Assembly: GCA_964344215.1 (NCBI GenBank) | Contig: CAYFMP010000036.1 | Coordinates: 1-34,424, forward strand | Length of the DNA stretch: 34,424 nucleotides | Direction: 5' to 3' | From: CAYFMP01 sp964344215 | GTDB lineage: Bacteria > Pseudomonadota > Alphaproteobacteria > Rhodospirillales > Casp-alpha2 | Shown: piece after piece, positions 18,506 through 27,842 of the stretch | Layout of the letters: the number at the start of each line of letters is the position of its first letter | Position numbering within the stretch: position 1 is the first letter of the stretch | Notes under the pieces: model-generated | What the model saw: the letters and a program-made list of their open reading frames with translations, nothing else | Database searches by the model: none | What the model was told of the DNA's origin: nothing | Made by a program: the position numbers and the translations under genes

Positions 18506-19930
18506 CTAGCGGTCGACGACCAGGTTCAAGGGGCGACCGCCGCGGTTGATGTCGATCCGCCATCGCGGAACGTCGCTCTCAAGTATGCGGGTGAGGCCGG
18601 CCACGGTTTCGATCTTCGCGCCATTGATGGCGACGATGAAATCGCCGATCCGGAAACGAAGCCGATGGGCGTTCGATCCGCGCTTGATGTCGACAATGAG
18701 AACGCCCTTGGCATAGGGGTCCATGTTCAGTTCCTCGGCCAATGCCGGCGACATGTTGGCGACGGTGGCGCCGGCGATCGGTTGACGACCGCGCAGTTCG
18801 GTTGCGTCCCTCGGCGGCAACTCCGGCGCGCGCGCAAGTTTCATGGTCAGCGCCAGTTCTTTTTGGCGGCGCCACACCCGCAACGTTACCGTCTCGCCGA
18901 TCGGATAGGTGGCGATCCGGTTCTTGAGCGCGTCCGGGTTGTTGACTTCGCGGCCGTTGACGGCAAGGATCACGTCGCCGACCCGGACCCCGGAGGCGTC
19001 GGCCGCCGCGCCCTCGTAAATCTCGCTGATCAGCACTCCGGTCGGCCGCTCCAGCCCGAGCGAAAAGGCGATGTCCTGGGACATCTCCTGGCCGGTCGCT
19101 CCGAACCACGGGCGGACGAACTTGCCGCCCGAGCCGATGCCGGCGATGACGGCGCGAACAATGTTCGACGGTATGGCGAAGCCGATGCCGAGCGAGCCGC
19201 CGCTTTTCGAGAAGATCGCCGTGTTGATGCCGACCAGGCCGCCGTCCATTGCAATCAGCGCGCCGCCGGAATTGCCCGGATTGATGGCGGCGTCGGTCTG
19301 AATGTAGGTGTTGAGGTCGGAACTGTTGATGCCGGTGCGGGCCAACGCCGACACGATGCCACTGGTGACGGTCTGTCCAACGCCGAACGGATTGCCGATG
19401 GCGAGCACCAAGTCGCCGACCTCGACGTCGTCGGAATCCTTCATCGCAATGGCCGGCAGCTCTTTGCCGTTGGGGTCGATCCTGAGAATCGCCAGGTCGG
19501 TTCGTTGATCGGTGGCGATCAGCTTGGCCTCGAACTCGCGGCGGTCGGCCAGGACGACGGTGATCTCGTCGGCCCCTTCGATGACGTGTCTGTTGGTAAC
19601 GATCAAGCCGCCCGGGTCGACGATGACGCCGGAACCCAGCGAATTCTGTTGCTGGCGGCCCGGCGGGCCGAACTCGAGCCCGAACTGATCGCCGAAGAAG
19701 CGCCGGAAGAAGGGGTCGTCGAACAGCGGTACAATACGCCGCCCGCGAACGATCTTGCGGGTGTAGATGTTGACCACGGTCGGCGCCACCTCGGAAACCA
19801 GCGGCGCGAAAGACAGTTGAATCTCGCTCTTGCTGCCGGGCAGCCGCTTCTCGGCGCTGGCTACGGCAGTCCATGCCGACGACACCGCGAAAACGATCAG
19901 GAGTGATGCGATCCGGACCAGCGGTCCCAT
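18506..19930 (-). CDS. degQ: Periplasmic serine protease, HtrA/DegQ type
   Basis: This 474-residue protease degrades or holds misfolded envelope proteins. A signal peptide covers about residues 1-26 (hydrophobic LLIVFAVSS, cleavage near ASA). The chymotrypsin-like domain has triad His115 (TNRHV), Asp145 (RTDLA) and Ser221 (GNSGGAL). Two PDZ domains follow, about 270-370 and 385-474, the second shortened and ending LNLVVDR. An Arg/Phe-rich LA-loop-like segment (FDDPFFRRFFGDQFG) precedes the catalytic core. The ATG at 19930 has a GAGAGG site; upstream codons to 19972 lack one. It lies just past the ribosomal superoperon terminator, a common alphaproteobacterial location. Confidence 0.93.
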   Translation of the reverse strand: MGPLVRIASLLIVFAVSSAWTAVASAEKRLPGSKSEIQLSFAPLVSEVAPTVVNIYTRKIVRGRRIVPLFDDPFFRRFFGDQFGLEFGPPGRQQQNSLGSGVIVDPGGLIVTNRHVIEGADEITVVLADRREFEAKLIATDQRTDLAILRIDPNGKELPAIAMKDSDDVEVGDLVLAIGNPFGVGQTVTSGIVSALARTGINSSDLNTYIQTDAAINPGNSGGALIAMDGGLVGINTAIFSKSGGSLGIGFAIPSNIVRAVIAGIGSGGKFVRPWFGATGQEMSQDIAFSLGLERPTGVLISEIYEGAAADASGVRVGDVILAVNGREVNNPDALKNRIATYPIGETVTLRVWRRQKELALTMKLARAPELPPRDATELRGRQPIAGATVANMSPALAEELNMDPYAKGVLIVDIKRGSNAHRLRFRIGDFIVAINGAKIETVAGLTRILESDVPRWRIDINRGGRPLNLVVDR

Positions 19931-19983
19931 AACCAACCTCTCTTGGCGAACGGCGGACGCGAAGTCTAACACCGCGGCAACGG

Positions 19984-20012
19984 AAAAGGCAGCCGCGCGG
20001 GCTGCCTTTTTT
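19984..20012 (-). terminator. Terminator at the end of the ribosomal protein superoperon
   Basis: Perfect 11-bp arms AAAAGGCAGCC (19984-19994) and GGCTGCCTTTT (20000-20010) surround a 5-base loop. On the minus strand the stem ends in a T-run (CCTTTT), 30 bases after the rplQ stop. The symmetric A/T flanks would allow use in both directions. Confidence 0.85.
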
Positions 20013-20041
20013 CGGCCGACATCGATAGACCGGTCAACCGG

Positions 20042-20476
20042 TCATTCAGCCTCGGCGGCGTCCAGCGCCTCCGCTTCGGCCTCGACACGGGCTTTGTCCT
20101 CGGCCCCCTTGGCCTCCGGATCGCGGTCGACCAGTTCGATGACCGCCATCGGCGCGCTGTCGCCGTAACGGTAACCGGCCTTGAGGACCCGCGTGTAGCC
20201 GCCGGCACGTTCCTTGTAACGATCGGCCAGGACACCGAACACCTTGGCGACCGTATCGTCGTCGCGCAGGTAAGAGAAGGCTTGGCGGCGCGCGTGCAAT
20301 GTTCCACGCTTGCCGAGCGTGATCATCTTGTCGGCGACGCGGCGCAGTTCCTTGGCCTTCGGCAACGTCGTCTTGATCTGTTCGTGGGTCAGCAAGGACA
20401 CCGCCATGTTGACGAACATGGCCTTGCGGTGCGAGGCGGTGCGGTTGAGTTTTCGGGCACCGTGACGGTGACGCAT
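20042..20476 (-). CDS. rplQ: 50S ribosomal protein L17
   Basis: This 144-residue protein starts MRHRHGARKLNRTASHRKAM, the L17 signature, and contains the conserved RVADKMITLGKRG. It binds several domains of 23S rRNA near the exit tunnel. The core ends near residue 120; the remaining tail, about 24 residues, is rich in Glu and Ala. It is the last gene of the alpha operon, after rpoA, and has an AGGAG site. Confidence 0.98.
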   Translation of the reverse strand: MRHRHGARKLNRTASHRKAMFVNMAVSLLTHEQIKTTLPKAKELRRVADKMITLGKRGTLHARRQAFSYLRDDDTVAKVFGVLADRYKERAGGYTRVLKAGYRYGDSAPMAVIELVDRDPEAKGAEDKARVEAEAEALDAAEAE

Positions 20477-20557
20477 GGTTAGGCTCCTTTTTTATCCTAC
20501 GCGTGCCATTTAACACGCAGGCGATTTGTTCTTAACGTTTGGTCGCGTTGGCCGTTC

Positions 20558-21574
20558 CTAGAACGGGTCTTCGAGCCGCTTGGCCATGTCCTCGATGTTC
20601 TCGGGCGGCCAATCGGGAATCTCCATGCCGAGATGCAGCCCCATCTGGCTCAGCACCTCCTTGATCTCGTTCAAGGACTTGCGGCCGAAGTTGGGGGTCC
20701 GCAGCATGTCGGCTTCGCTTTTCTGGACGAGGTCGCCGATGTAGATGATGTTGTCGTTCTTCAGGCAATTGGCCGAACGCACGGACAGTTCCAATTCGTC
20801 GACCTTGCGAAGAAGGTTCTTGTTGAACGGCAGGTCATCCTGCTGTTCCTCGCCGACCTGAGCCTGCGGCTCCTCGAAATTGATGAACAACTGCAATTGG
20901 TCTTGCAGGATGCGGGCCGCCAGGGCCAGCGCATCGTCGGGTGCCACCGCGCCGTTGGTGCTGATCTCGACCGACAGCTTGTCGTGGTCGGTAACCTGGC
21001 CGACGCGGGTGTTGTCGACCTTGTAGGAGACCTTACGGACCGGCGAGAATACGGCGTCGACCGGGATCAGCCCGATCGGGCTGTCCTCGGCCCGGTGCTG
21101 GGTGGCCGGCACGTAGCCCTTGCCCGATTCGACGGTCAGTTCCATCGACAGCTTGGCGCCGTTGTCCAGGTGGCATAGCACCAAGTCCGGGTTCATGATC
21201 TCGATATCGGCGCCGGCCTCGATGTCGCCGGCCTTGACCTCGCCCGGACCCTTTGCCTTCAGGGTCATCCGTTTCGGTCCCTCGGCCTCCATCTTGAGGC
21301 CGATCGACTTGATGTTGAGGACGATGTCGGTGACATCCTCGCGAACGCCCGGAATGGACGAAAACTCGTGCAACACGCCGTCGATCTGCACCGAGGTGAC
21401 GGCGGCGCCTTGCAGCGACGACAGCAAGACGCGCCTGAGCGCGTTGCCCAGCGTCAATCCGAACCCTCTTTCCAGGGGTTCGGCGACGATGGTCGCCGTG
21501 CGCGCCGGGTCGGCGCCGGGAACGACGTCGAGTTTGGTCGGTTTAATCAGTTCCTGCCAGTTTTTGTGAATCAC
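20558..21574 (-). CDS. rpoA: DNA-directed RNA polymerase alpha subunit
   Basis: This 338-residue subunit has the dimerising N-terminal domain (conserved EPLERGFGLTLGNALRRVLLSS, about residues 35-56) and a C-terminal domain (about 250-320) with the helix-hairpin-helix NCLKNDNIIYIGDL and RTPNFGRKSLNEIKEVL that contacts UP elements and activators. The start is set at the GTG at 21574, which gives the usual opening IHKNWQELIKPTKL and the usual length and has GAGGT 8 bases upstream; a GTG at 21598 would add 8 residues. It lies between rpsK and rplQ as in other bacteria. Confidence 0.97.
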   Translation of the reverse strand: MIHKNWQELIKPTKLDVVPGADPARTATIVAEPLERGFGLTLGNALRRVLLSSLQGAAVTSVQIDGVLHEFSSIPGVREDVTDIVLNIKSIGLKMEAEGPKRMTLKAKGPGEVKAGDIEAGADIEIMNPDLVLCHLDNGAKLSMELTVESGKGYVPATQHRAEDSPIGLIPVDAVFSPVRKVSYKVDNTRVGQVTDHDKLSVEISTNGAVAPDDALALAARILQDQLQLFINFEEPQAQVGEEQQDDLPFNKNLLRKVDELELSVRSANCLKNDNIIYIGDLVQKSEADMLRTPNFGRKSLNEIKEVLSQMGLHLGMEIPDWPPENIEDMAKRLEDPF

Positions 21575-21607
21575 TTGGGTGACCTCATAACTCGTCACAT
21601 GGATCGA

Positions 21608-21627
21608 GAGCCCGATGCGCCGGGCTC
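21608..21627 (-). promoter_or_regulatory. Hairpin in the rpsK-rpoA spacer
   Basis: Perfect 7-bp arms GAGCCCG/CGGGCTC around a 6-base loop lie about 34 bases upstream of the rpoA start, within an unusually long (145-base) spacer for this operon. No T-run follows, so it is not an intrinsic terminator. It may be an RNA processing or translational control element. Confidence 0.4.
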
Positions 21628-21719
21628 ATTCTATTGGCACCGCCCTCCCCTCTTACGGGAGCACGGCCGTCATTGAGTGCGCCGCAGCCGACCGCTGACC
21701 GACCCGACGCCCGGCCCGG

Positions 21720-22112
21720 TCAAACCCGGCGCCGTTTCCGCGGACGGCACCCGTTATGCGGGATCGGTGTGACGTCGCGGATAACCGTAATCGTGAACCC
21801 GACCGCCTGCAGGGCACGCAATGCCGATTCGCGTCCCGATCCGGGTCCCTTGACCTCGACTTCGAGGGTTTTCATTCCGTGTTCCATGGCTTTGCGCCCG
21901 GCGTCCTCGCCGGCGACCTGGGCGGCGTACGGCGTCGATTTCCGGGACCCTTTGAAACCCTGGGATCCGGCCGACGACCACGCGATGGCGTTGCCCTGGG
22001 CGTCGGTGATGGTGATCATGGTGTTGTTAAACGACGCATTGACGTGGGCTACGCCCGAAACGATGTTCTTGCGTTCGCGGCGGCGCGGGCGTTGGGTGGT
22101 CGGCTTGGCCAT
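21720..22112 (-). CDS. rpsK: 30S ribosomal protein S11
   Basis: This 130-residue platform protein of the small subunit contains the conserved AHVNASFNNTMITITDAQGN and ends NGCRPRKRRRV, the canonical S11 terminus. It follows rpsM by 19 bases. Confidence 0.98.
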   Translation of the reverse strand: MAKPTTQRPRRRERKNIVSGVAHVNASFNNTMITITDAQGNAIAWSSAGSQGFKGSRKSTPYAAQVAGEDAGRKAMEHGMKTLEVEVKGPGSGRESALRALQAVGFTITVIRDVTPIPHNGCRPRKRRRV

Positions 22113-22131
22113 TAAACGAAATCCTCGGACC

Positions 22132-22509
22132 TTACTTGGTTACTTTTTTCTTGCCGGCGATGGCTTTGGCCGGGCCCTTGCGGGTGCGCGCGTTGGTATG
22201 GGTGCGCTGGCCCCTGACCGGAAGCCCGCGGCGATGGCGCAGCCCCCGGTAGCACCCAAGATCCATCAGACGCTTGACGTTCATGGCGTGCTCGCGCCTG
22301 AGATCGCCCTCGACCTGGAAATCCTGGTCGATGATGTCGCGGATCTGGGCCAATTCGGCATCGGTCAGGTCGTTGACCCGCCGCTCGTCCGGAATCCCGA
22401 TACGCTCGCAAATCTTTCGGGCCGAGGTTCGGCCTATTCCGTGAATATAGGTCAGGGCGATGATCACCCGCTTCCCGGTCGGAATGTTCACACCAGCGAT
22501 ACGCGCCAA
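22132..22509 (-). CDS. rpsM: 30S ribosomal protein S13
   Basis: This 125-residue head protein begins MARIAGVNIPTGKRVIIALTYIHGIGR and carries the RGQRTHTNARTRKG signature before a Lys-rich tail that reaches toward the P-site tRNA. It is the first gene after the internal promoter at 22577-22604 and has an AAGGAG site. Confidence 0.98.
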   Translation of the reverse strand: MARIAGVNIPTGKRVIIALTYIHGIGRTSARKICERIGIPDERRVNDLTDAELAQIRDIIDQDFQVEGDLRREHAMNVKRLMDLGCYRGLRHRRGLPVRGQRTHTNARTRKGPAKAIAGKKKVTK

Positions 22510-22576
22510 AGCTCGATCTCCTTAAACTTTGGAATTAAACAGCAATTTCAGTCCGACGGGGTTCGGAAGAGGCGCG

Positions 22577-22604
22577 ATTATAGGGACTTACAGCGCCAAG
22601 TCAA
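22577..22604 (-). promoter_or_regulatory. Near-consensus sigma70 promoter ahead of rpsM
   Basis: On the minus strand TTGACT (22599-22604) and a perfect TATAAT (22577-22582) are 16 bases apart, about 65 bases upstream of the rpsM start and within the 141-base adk-rpsM gap. It would drive rpsM-rpsK-rpoA-rplQ separately from the spc genes. The remainder of this gap holds no rpmJ and no other gene. Confidence 0.75.
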
Positions 22605-22650
22605 CACGCTCTGAAGGTGTGCCGACGGCATATCCGAAAGGCCCTTTTCT

Positions 22651-23291
22651 CTATCCGACGATTCCGTTTATCTGCCTCGTTACCTCGTCGATGGCAGCCA
22701 TGCCATCGACATCCTTCAGCACCCCTTTTCCACGGTAGTAACCGGCGATCGGCGCCGTCTGCTCGTGATAGGCGCCGAGCCGCGAACGCACCGTTTCGGC
22801 GTTGTCGTCGGCGCGGCGCGTGAACTCGCTGCCGCCGCACGAATCGCAGACCCCTTCCGTGGCCGGTTTCTGAAACTCGTCGTGATATCCGGCACCGCAC
22901 CCGGCACAAGTGTAGCGCCCGGTGATCCGCCGAACCATGGCCTCGTCCTCGACCGCTATTTCGATGACGTGGTCGATCTTCTTGTCCTTGCTGTCCAGCA
23001 TCCCGTCGAGAGCCTCGGCTTGGGCGGTGGTGCGGGGGAATCCGTCGAGGATGAAGCCGACCTCGCAATCGGGCTGGTCGATGCGGTTCGAGATCATGCC
23101 GATGATGATGTCGTCCGAGACCAGACCGCCGGCTTCCATGATTTCCTTGGCCTGGGCGCCCAACTCGCTTCCCGAAGCGACCTCGGCGCGCAGCATGTCG
23201 CCGGTCGATAGTTGGACGATGCCCTGCGAGTCCTGCAAGCGTTTCGCCTGGGTTCCCTTGCCGGCCCCGGGCGGTCCCAAAAGAATGAGAT

Positions 23292-23295
<4 letters not shown>
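22651..23295 (-). CDS. adk: Adenylate kinase
   Basis: This 214-residue enzyme interconverts ATP plus AMP and 2 ADP. The P-loop is GPPGAGKGTQ (residues 7-16), the AMP-site segment is DGFPRT (84-89), and there is a full LID domain at about 120-160. The LID carries a Cys4 zinc site (Cys130, Cys133, Cys150, Cys153), like Paracoccus and Gram-positive enzymes and unlike E. coli. Its start overlaps secY by 4 bases; adk between secY and rpsM is usual in alphaproteobacteria. Confidence 0.98.
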
Positions 23296-24635
<1,340 letters not shown>

Positions 24636-25268
24636 TTAGCTCTTCTCTTCCCCACCCTTGCTGTCGTCGGCTCCGCCCTGGTCCTGGCCGGTCTTCTTGT
24701 CGCCGCCTCCCTTGGACTCGGCCTTGGCCGACGCCTTGTCGCCGCCGCCTTCGGTTTTGGCCGCCTTCGGACGGTGGCGCGCCTTGCCCTTGCCTTCCGG
24801 CTTCGGCTGCGGCTCCGGCAGGACGACCTTGCCGCCCGCCTTCTCGATTGCCTCGATGGCGGCTTTCGAAGCGCCGGCCACCTTGATTTCTAATTTGGCC
24901 GAAATGTCGCCCTTGGCAAGCAGGCGGACGCCGTTTCTGCTCTTTTTCACGAGCCCGGCCTCGAGCAGCGATTTGCCGGTCACCGCCTGCTTGGCGTCGA
25001 TCTTGCCGGCGTCGACGGCCTTTTGCAGTTGGCCGATATTGATAATCGCGAAGTCCTTGGCGAACGGATTGTTGAAGCCGCGTTTCGGCAGGCGCCGGTA
25101 GAGCGGCATCTGTCCGCCCTCGAAACCGAGCAGGGAAACGCCGCTGCGGGATTTCTGGCCTTTGTGGCCGCGGCCCGAGGTCTTGCCGGTGCCGCTGGCG
25201 ATCCCGCGTCCGACACGCTTGCGCGTCTTGGTGGCGCCGGGATTGTCACGAAGCTCGTTCAGTTTCAT
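24636..25268 (-). CDS. rplO: 50S ribosomal protein L15 with a long C-terminal tail
   Basis: The first 150 residues are a normal L15 (MKLNELRDNPGATKTRKRVGRG; GQKSRSGVSLLGFEGGQMPL), which binds 23S rRNA late in large-subunit assembly. Residues about 152-210 form an added tail of low complexity made of Lys, Gly, Glu, Ala and Asp, with repeats of the type KGGGDK. L15 is usually about 145-165 residues, so this one is some 50 longer. The tail stays in frame with the same codon bias and directly abuts secY. Confidence 0.97.
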   Translation of the reverse strand: MKLNELRDNPGATKTRKRVGRGIASGTGKTSGRGHKGQKSRSGVSLLGFEGGQMPLYRRLPKRGFNNPFAKDFAIINIGQLQKAVDAGKIDAKQAVTGKSLLEAGLVKKSRNGVRLLAKGDISAKLEIKVAGASKAAIEAIEKAGGKVVLPEPQPKPEGKGKARHRPKAAKTEGGGDKASAKAESKGGGDKKTGQDQGGADDSKGGEEKS

Positions 25269-25323
25269 GTTCTTGGATCCTCAAGTGTTAGGCCGCGCTC
25301 GCCAGCGCCGGCGGAAGCCTGCC

Positions 25324-25521
25324 TCATCCCGCCTGCTCGACCCTGACCAGGTGCTTGACCTTGTCGATCATGCCGCGCACCGCCGGCGTGTCTTCGAGCA
25401 CGCTGGTCCGGTTGATCTTGTTGAGGCCGAGACCGATCAGGGTCCGGCGCTGGTCGGCCGGGCGCCCAATCGGGCTTCTGACCTGAGTAACGGTCACAGT
25501 GGCGGCGCTCTTGTCTGCCAT
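25324..25521 (-). CDS. rpmD: 50S ribosomal protein L30
   Basis: This 65-residue protein has the L30 core: VTVTQVRSPIGRPADQRRTLIGLGLNKINRT, followed by the central VRGMIDKVKHLV. Length and position between rpsE and rplO are standard. It lies 4 bases after the rpsE stop. Confidence 0.97.
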   Translation of the reverse strand: MADKSAATVTVTQVRSPIGRPADQRRTLIGLGLNKINRTSVLEDTPAVRGMIDKVKHLVRVEQAG

Positions 25522-25525
25522 CGTC

Positions 25526-26167
25526 CTATTCCTTGGCCTGGGCCGGCTCGACCTGTTCGCCGCGGCGGTCGACGATCTGGCCGACCTTCTTGCCGCGCCG
25601 GGCGGCGACGCCGCGCGGCGACGACGAGGTCGCTAGCGCCTGAAAGGTCGCCTTGACCATATTGTGCGGGTTGGCCGAACCGATCGACTTGGCGACAACG
25701 TCCTGTACGCCCATGGTCTCGAACACGGCCCGCATCGGGCCACCGGCGATAATGCCGGTACCCGGAGGCGCCGCGCGCAGCACAACCTTGCCGGCGCCGT
25801 AGCGGCCCTTGACGTCGTGGTGGAGAGTGCGGCCCTCGCGCAACGGCACGTGGATCATTTCGCGCTTGGCCTGGTCGGTCGCCTTGCGGATGGCTTCCGG
25901 CACCTCGCGCGCCTTGCCGGTGCCGTAACCGACACGACCGCGGCCGTCGCCGACCACCACCAGGGCGGCGAACGAGAAGCGCCGGCCGCCCTTGACCACC
26001 TTGGCGACGCGGTTGATGTGGACCAGCTTGTCGATCAGGTCATCGCCTTCCTCGCGGTCGCGGTCCCGATCGCGACCGCCGCGGCCTCGGCCGCCGCCGC
26101 GCTGATCGCGCCCAGGTCCACCGCGCTGTTCGCGTCCGGGTCCTCGGGGTGTCGGTGTGTCTGCCAT
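25526..26167 (-). CDS. rpsE: 30S ribosomal protein S5 with an Arg/Gly/Asp-rich N-terminus
   Basis: This 213-residue protein contains a normal S5 from about residue 41 (LIDKLVHINRVAKVVKGGRR; the double-stranded RNA-binding fold; the NPHNMVKATFQAL helix). It helps set decoding accuracy and mRNA unwinding. Residues 8-39 are an added basic tail of RGG, RG and RD repeats followed by EEGDD. The ATG at 26167 is fixed by AGGAG 8 bases upstream; longer upstream reading is the rplR gene in another frame. S5 is usually 160-190 residues. Confidence 0.97.
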   Translation of the reverse strand: MADTPTPRGPGREQRGGPGRDQRGGGRGRGGRDRDRDREEGDDLIDKLVHINRVAKVVKGGRRFSFAALVVVGDGRGRVGYGTGKAREVPEAIRKATDQAKREMIHVPLREGRTLHHDVKGRYGAGKVVLRAAPPGTGIIAGGPMRAVFETMGVQDVVAKSIGSANPHNMVKATFQALATSSSPRGVAARRGKKVGQIVDRRGEQVEPAQAKE

Positions 26168-26178
26168 CAATAGAACTC

Positions 26179-26535
26179 CTAGAAGCTTAGGCCGCCTTCG
26201 CGGGCGGCTTCGGCAAGGGCCTTGACCCGGCCGTGATATTTGTAACCGCCGCGGTCGAAGACGACTTCCTTGACGCCCGACTTGATGGCGCGTTCGGCAA
26301 TCAGCTTGCCGACGGCGCCGGCCGCGTCCTTGTTGGCGCCGCTCTTGCCTTTCAATTCTTTCTCGAGGCTCGAGGCGGCGGCCAGTGTGGCGCCGGCGCC
26401 ATCGTCGATGAGCTGCGCGTAGATGTGCTTGCCGGAGCGGAACACCGACAGCCTCGGCCGTCCGACGGACTTGCGGCCAAGCTTCCGGCGAACCCGGTTC
26501 CTGCGGTTGTCGGACAGTGATCTTGTGTTGGCCAT
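26179..26535 (-). CDS. rplR: 50S ribosomal protein L18
   Basis: This 118-residue protein binds 5S rRNA. It has the RPRLSVFRSGKHIYAQLIDD core and ends KALAEAAREGGLSF, as in other bacterial L18. It follows rplF by 2 bases. Confidence 0.98.
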   Translation of the reverse strand: MANTRSLSDNRRNRVRRKLGRKSVGRPRLSVFRSGKHIYAQLIDDGAGATLAAASSLEKELKGKSGANKDAAGAVGKLIAERAIKSGVKEVVFDRGGYKYHGRVKALAEAAREGGLSF

Positions 26536-26537
26536 GA

Positions 26538-27071
26538 TTACTTCTTCTTTCCTTCCTTGCGGAAGACGTATTCATCTTCGTACTTGACGCCCTTGCCCTT
26601 GTACGGTTCCGGCGGCCGGAATCCTCTGATTTCGGCGGCCACCTGTCCGACCTGCTGTTTGTCGGAGCCCGATACGGTGATGTGGGTCTGATCGGGGCAC
26701 TTGATGTCGATGCCGTCGGGAATCGGAAAGTTGACCTCGTGGCTGAACCCCAGCTGCAGGACGAGCGACTTGCCCTGAATCTGCGCCCGGTACCCGACGC
26801 CGGTGATCTCGAGATTGCGCGAGAAACCCTCCGACACGCCGGTCACCAGGTTGTTGATAATGCTGCGGGACGTACCCCACATCTTCCGCGCCGTGACCGA
26901 TTGGTACCTGGGTTTGACGAAGATATCGTCGCCCTCGCGGCTGATCTCGATTTCGTCGACCAGGGTGACACTGGACTGGCCCAGCTTGCCCTTGGCGGAA
27001 ACGGACTGGCCGTCGATGTCGACGGTGACGCCGCTTGGAACCGTGACCGGATTTTTTCCGATTCGTGACAT
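26538..27071 (-). CDS. rplF: 50S ribosomal protein L6
   Basis: This 177-residue protein begins MSRIGKNPVTVPSGV and ends with the L6 signature PPEPYKGKGVKYEDEYVFRKEGKKK. It has two similar domains and sits by the sarcin-ricin loop and factor site. Confidence 0.98.
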   Translation of the reverse strand: MSRIGKNPVTVPSGVTVDIDGQSVSAKGKLGQSSVTLVDEIEISREGDDIFVKPRYQSVTARKMWGTSRSIINNLVTGVSEGFSRNLEITGVGYRAQIQGKSLVLQLGFSHEVNFPIPDGIDIKCPDQTHITVSGSDKQQVGQVAAEIRGFRPPEPYKGKGVKYEDEYVFRKEGKKK

Positions 27072-27102
27072 GGATGAATCCTACCTACCCGAACCTAGCG
27101 TC

Positions 27103-27501
27103 CTAGAAGACCTGGCACAGAACTTCGCCGCCGACATTCTGGTCGCGCGCTTCCGCATCCGACAGAACGCCCCGCGGCGTCGACAGAATGGCGATGCCCA
27201 AGCCATTGTAAACACGCGTCAAATCCTTGATTCCCGAATACACCCGACGGCCCGGTTTGGAAACCCGGCTGATTTCGCGGATGACCGGATCGCCTTCGAT
27301 GTACTTGAGCTCGATTTCGATCTGGGTAACGCCGGGGCGAACTTCGTGCTGGGTGTACCCGCGGATAAATCCCTCGCGCTTGAGCACGTCGAGGACGTTG
27401 TTCCGGAGTTTCGAGGCCGGAGACAAGATGGTGCTTTTCCGCGCCCGTTGCCCGTTGCGGATACGGGTCAGCATGTCGCCTAGCGGGTCAGTCATCGACA
27501 T
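27103..27501 (-). CDS. rpsH: 30S ribosomal protein S8
   Basis: This 132-residue protein binds the central domain of 16S rRNA, and in E. coli S8 also represses the spc mRNA. It opens TDPLGDMLTRIRNGQ and ends with STPRGVLSDAEARDQNVGGEVLCQVF, the S8 signature. An ATG at 27495 is an equally good start, two residues in. Confidence 0.98.
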   Translation of the reverse strand: MSMTDPLGDMLTRIRNGQRARKSTILSPASKLRNNVLDVLKREGFIRGYTQHEVRPGVTQIEIELKYIEGDPVIREISRVSKPGRRVYSGIKDLTRVYNGLGIAILSTPRGVLSDAEARDQNVGGEVLCQVF

Positions 27502-27515
27502 CTACGATCTCTCCC

Positions 27516-27821
27516 TTACCAACTCGACTTCACCATGCCGGGAATTTGGCCGGTTGACGCCAAGTCGCGCAAAGCCACTCGGCTCAATTTGAACTTCCGG
27601 TAGTTGCCGCGCGGACGGCCCGTCAACTCGCAGCGCAGGCGCTGACGTACCGGCGACGAGTTGCGCGGCAGCATCGCCAGTTTCAGGCGCGCGTTGAAGC
27701 GGTCTTCGGGCGAGGCCTCTTCGTCGTTGGCCAGCGCTTTCAACTTGGCGCGTTTGGCCTCGTACTTGCGGACCAGCCGCATGCGCTTCTTGTTGCGTTC
27801 GATTGAACTTTTCTTCGCCAT
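27516..27821 (-). CDS. rpsN: 30S ribosomal protein S14, zinc-free form
   Basis: This 101-residue S14 has the long, cysteine-pair-free form: it lacks the CxxC motifs of short zinc-binding S14. Conserved parts are NSSPVRQRLRCELTGRPRGNYRKFKLSRVALRDLA and the C-terminal IPGMVKSSW. Confidence 0.98.
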   Translation of the reverse strand: MAKKSSIERNKKRMRLVRKYEAKRAKLKALANDEEASPEDRFNARLKLAMLPRNSSPVRQRLRCELTGRPRGNYRKFKLSRVALRDLASTGQIPGMVKSSW

Positions 27822-27842
27822 CAGTTACCTCTCAAGACGCCG

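Noticed and set aside
18407..19906. A plus-strand open frame of 499 codons opposite degQ
   Set aside because: The degQ protease with full catalytic triad and PDZ domains lies on the minus strand; the plus frame has no motif or ribosome-binding site.
26168..26575. In-frame N-terminal extension of rpsE running through rplR
   Set aside because: The extension is rplR read in another frame. The S5 start at 26167 has its own ribosome-binding site.
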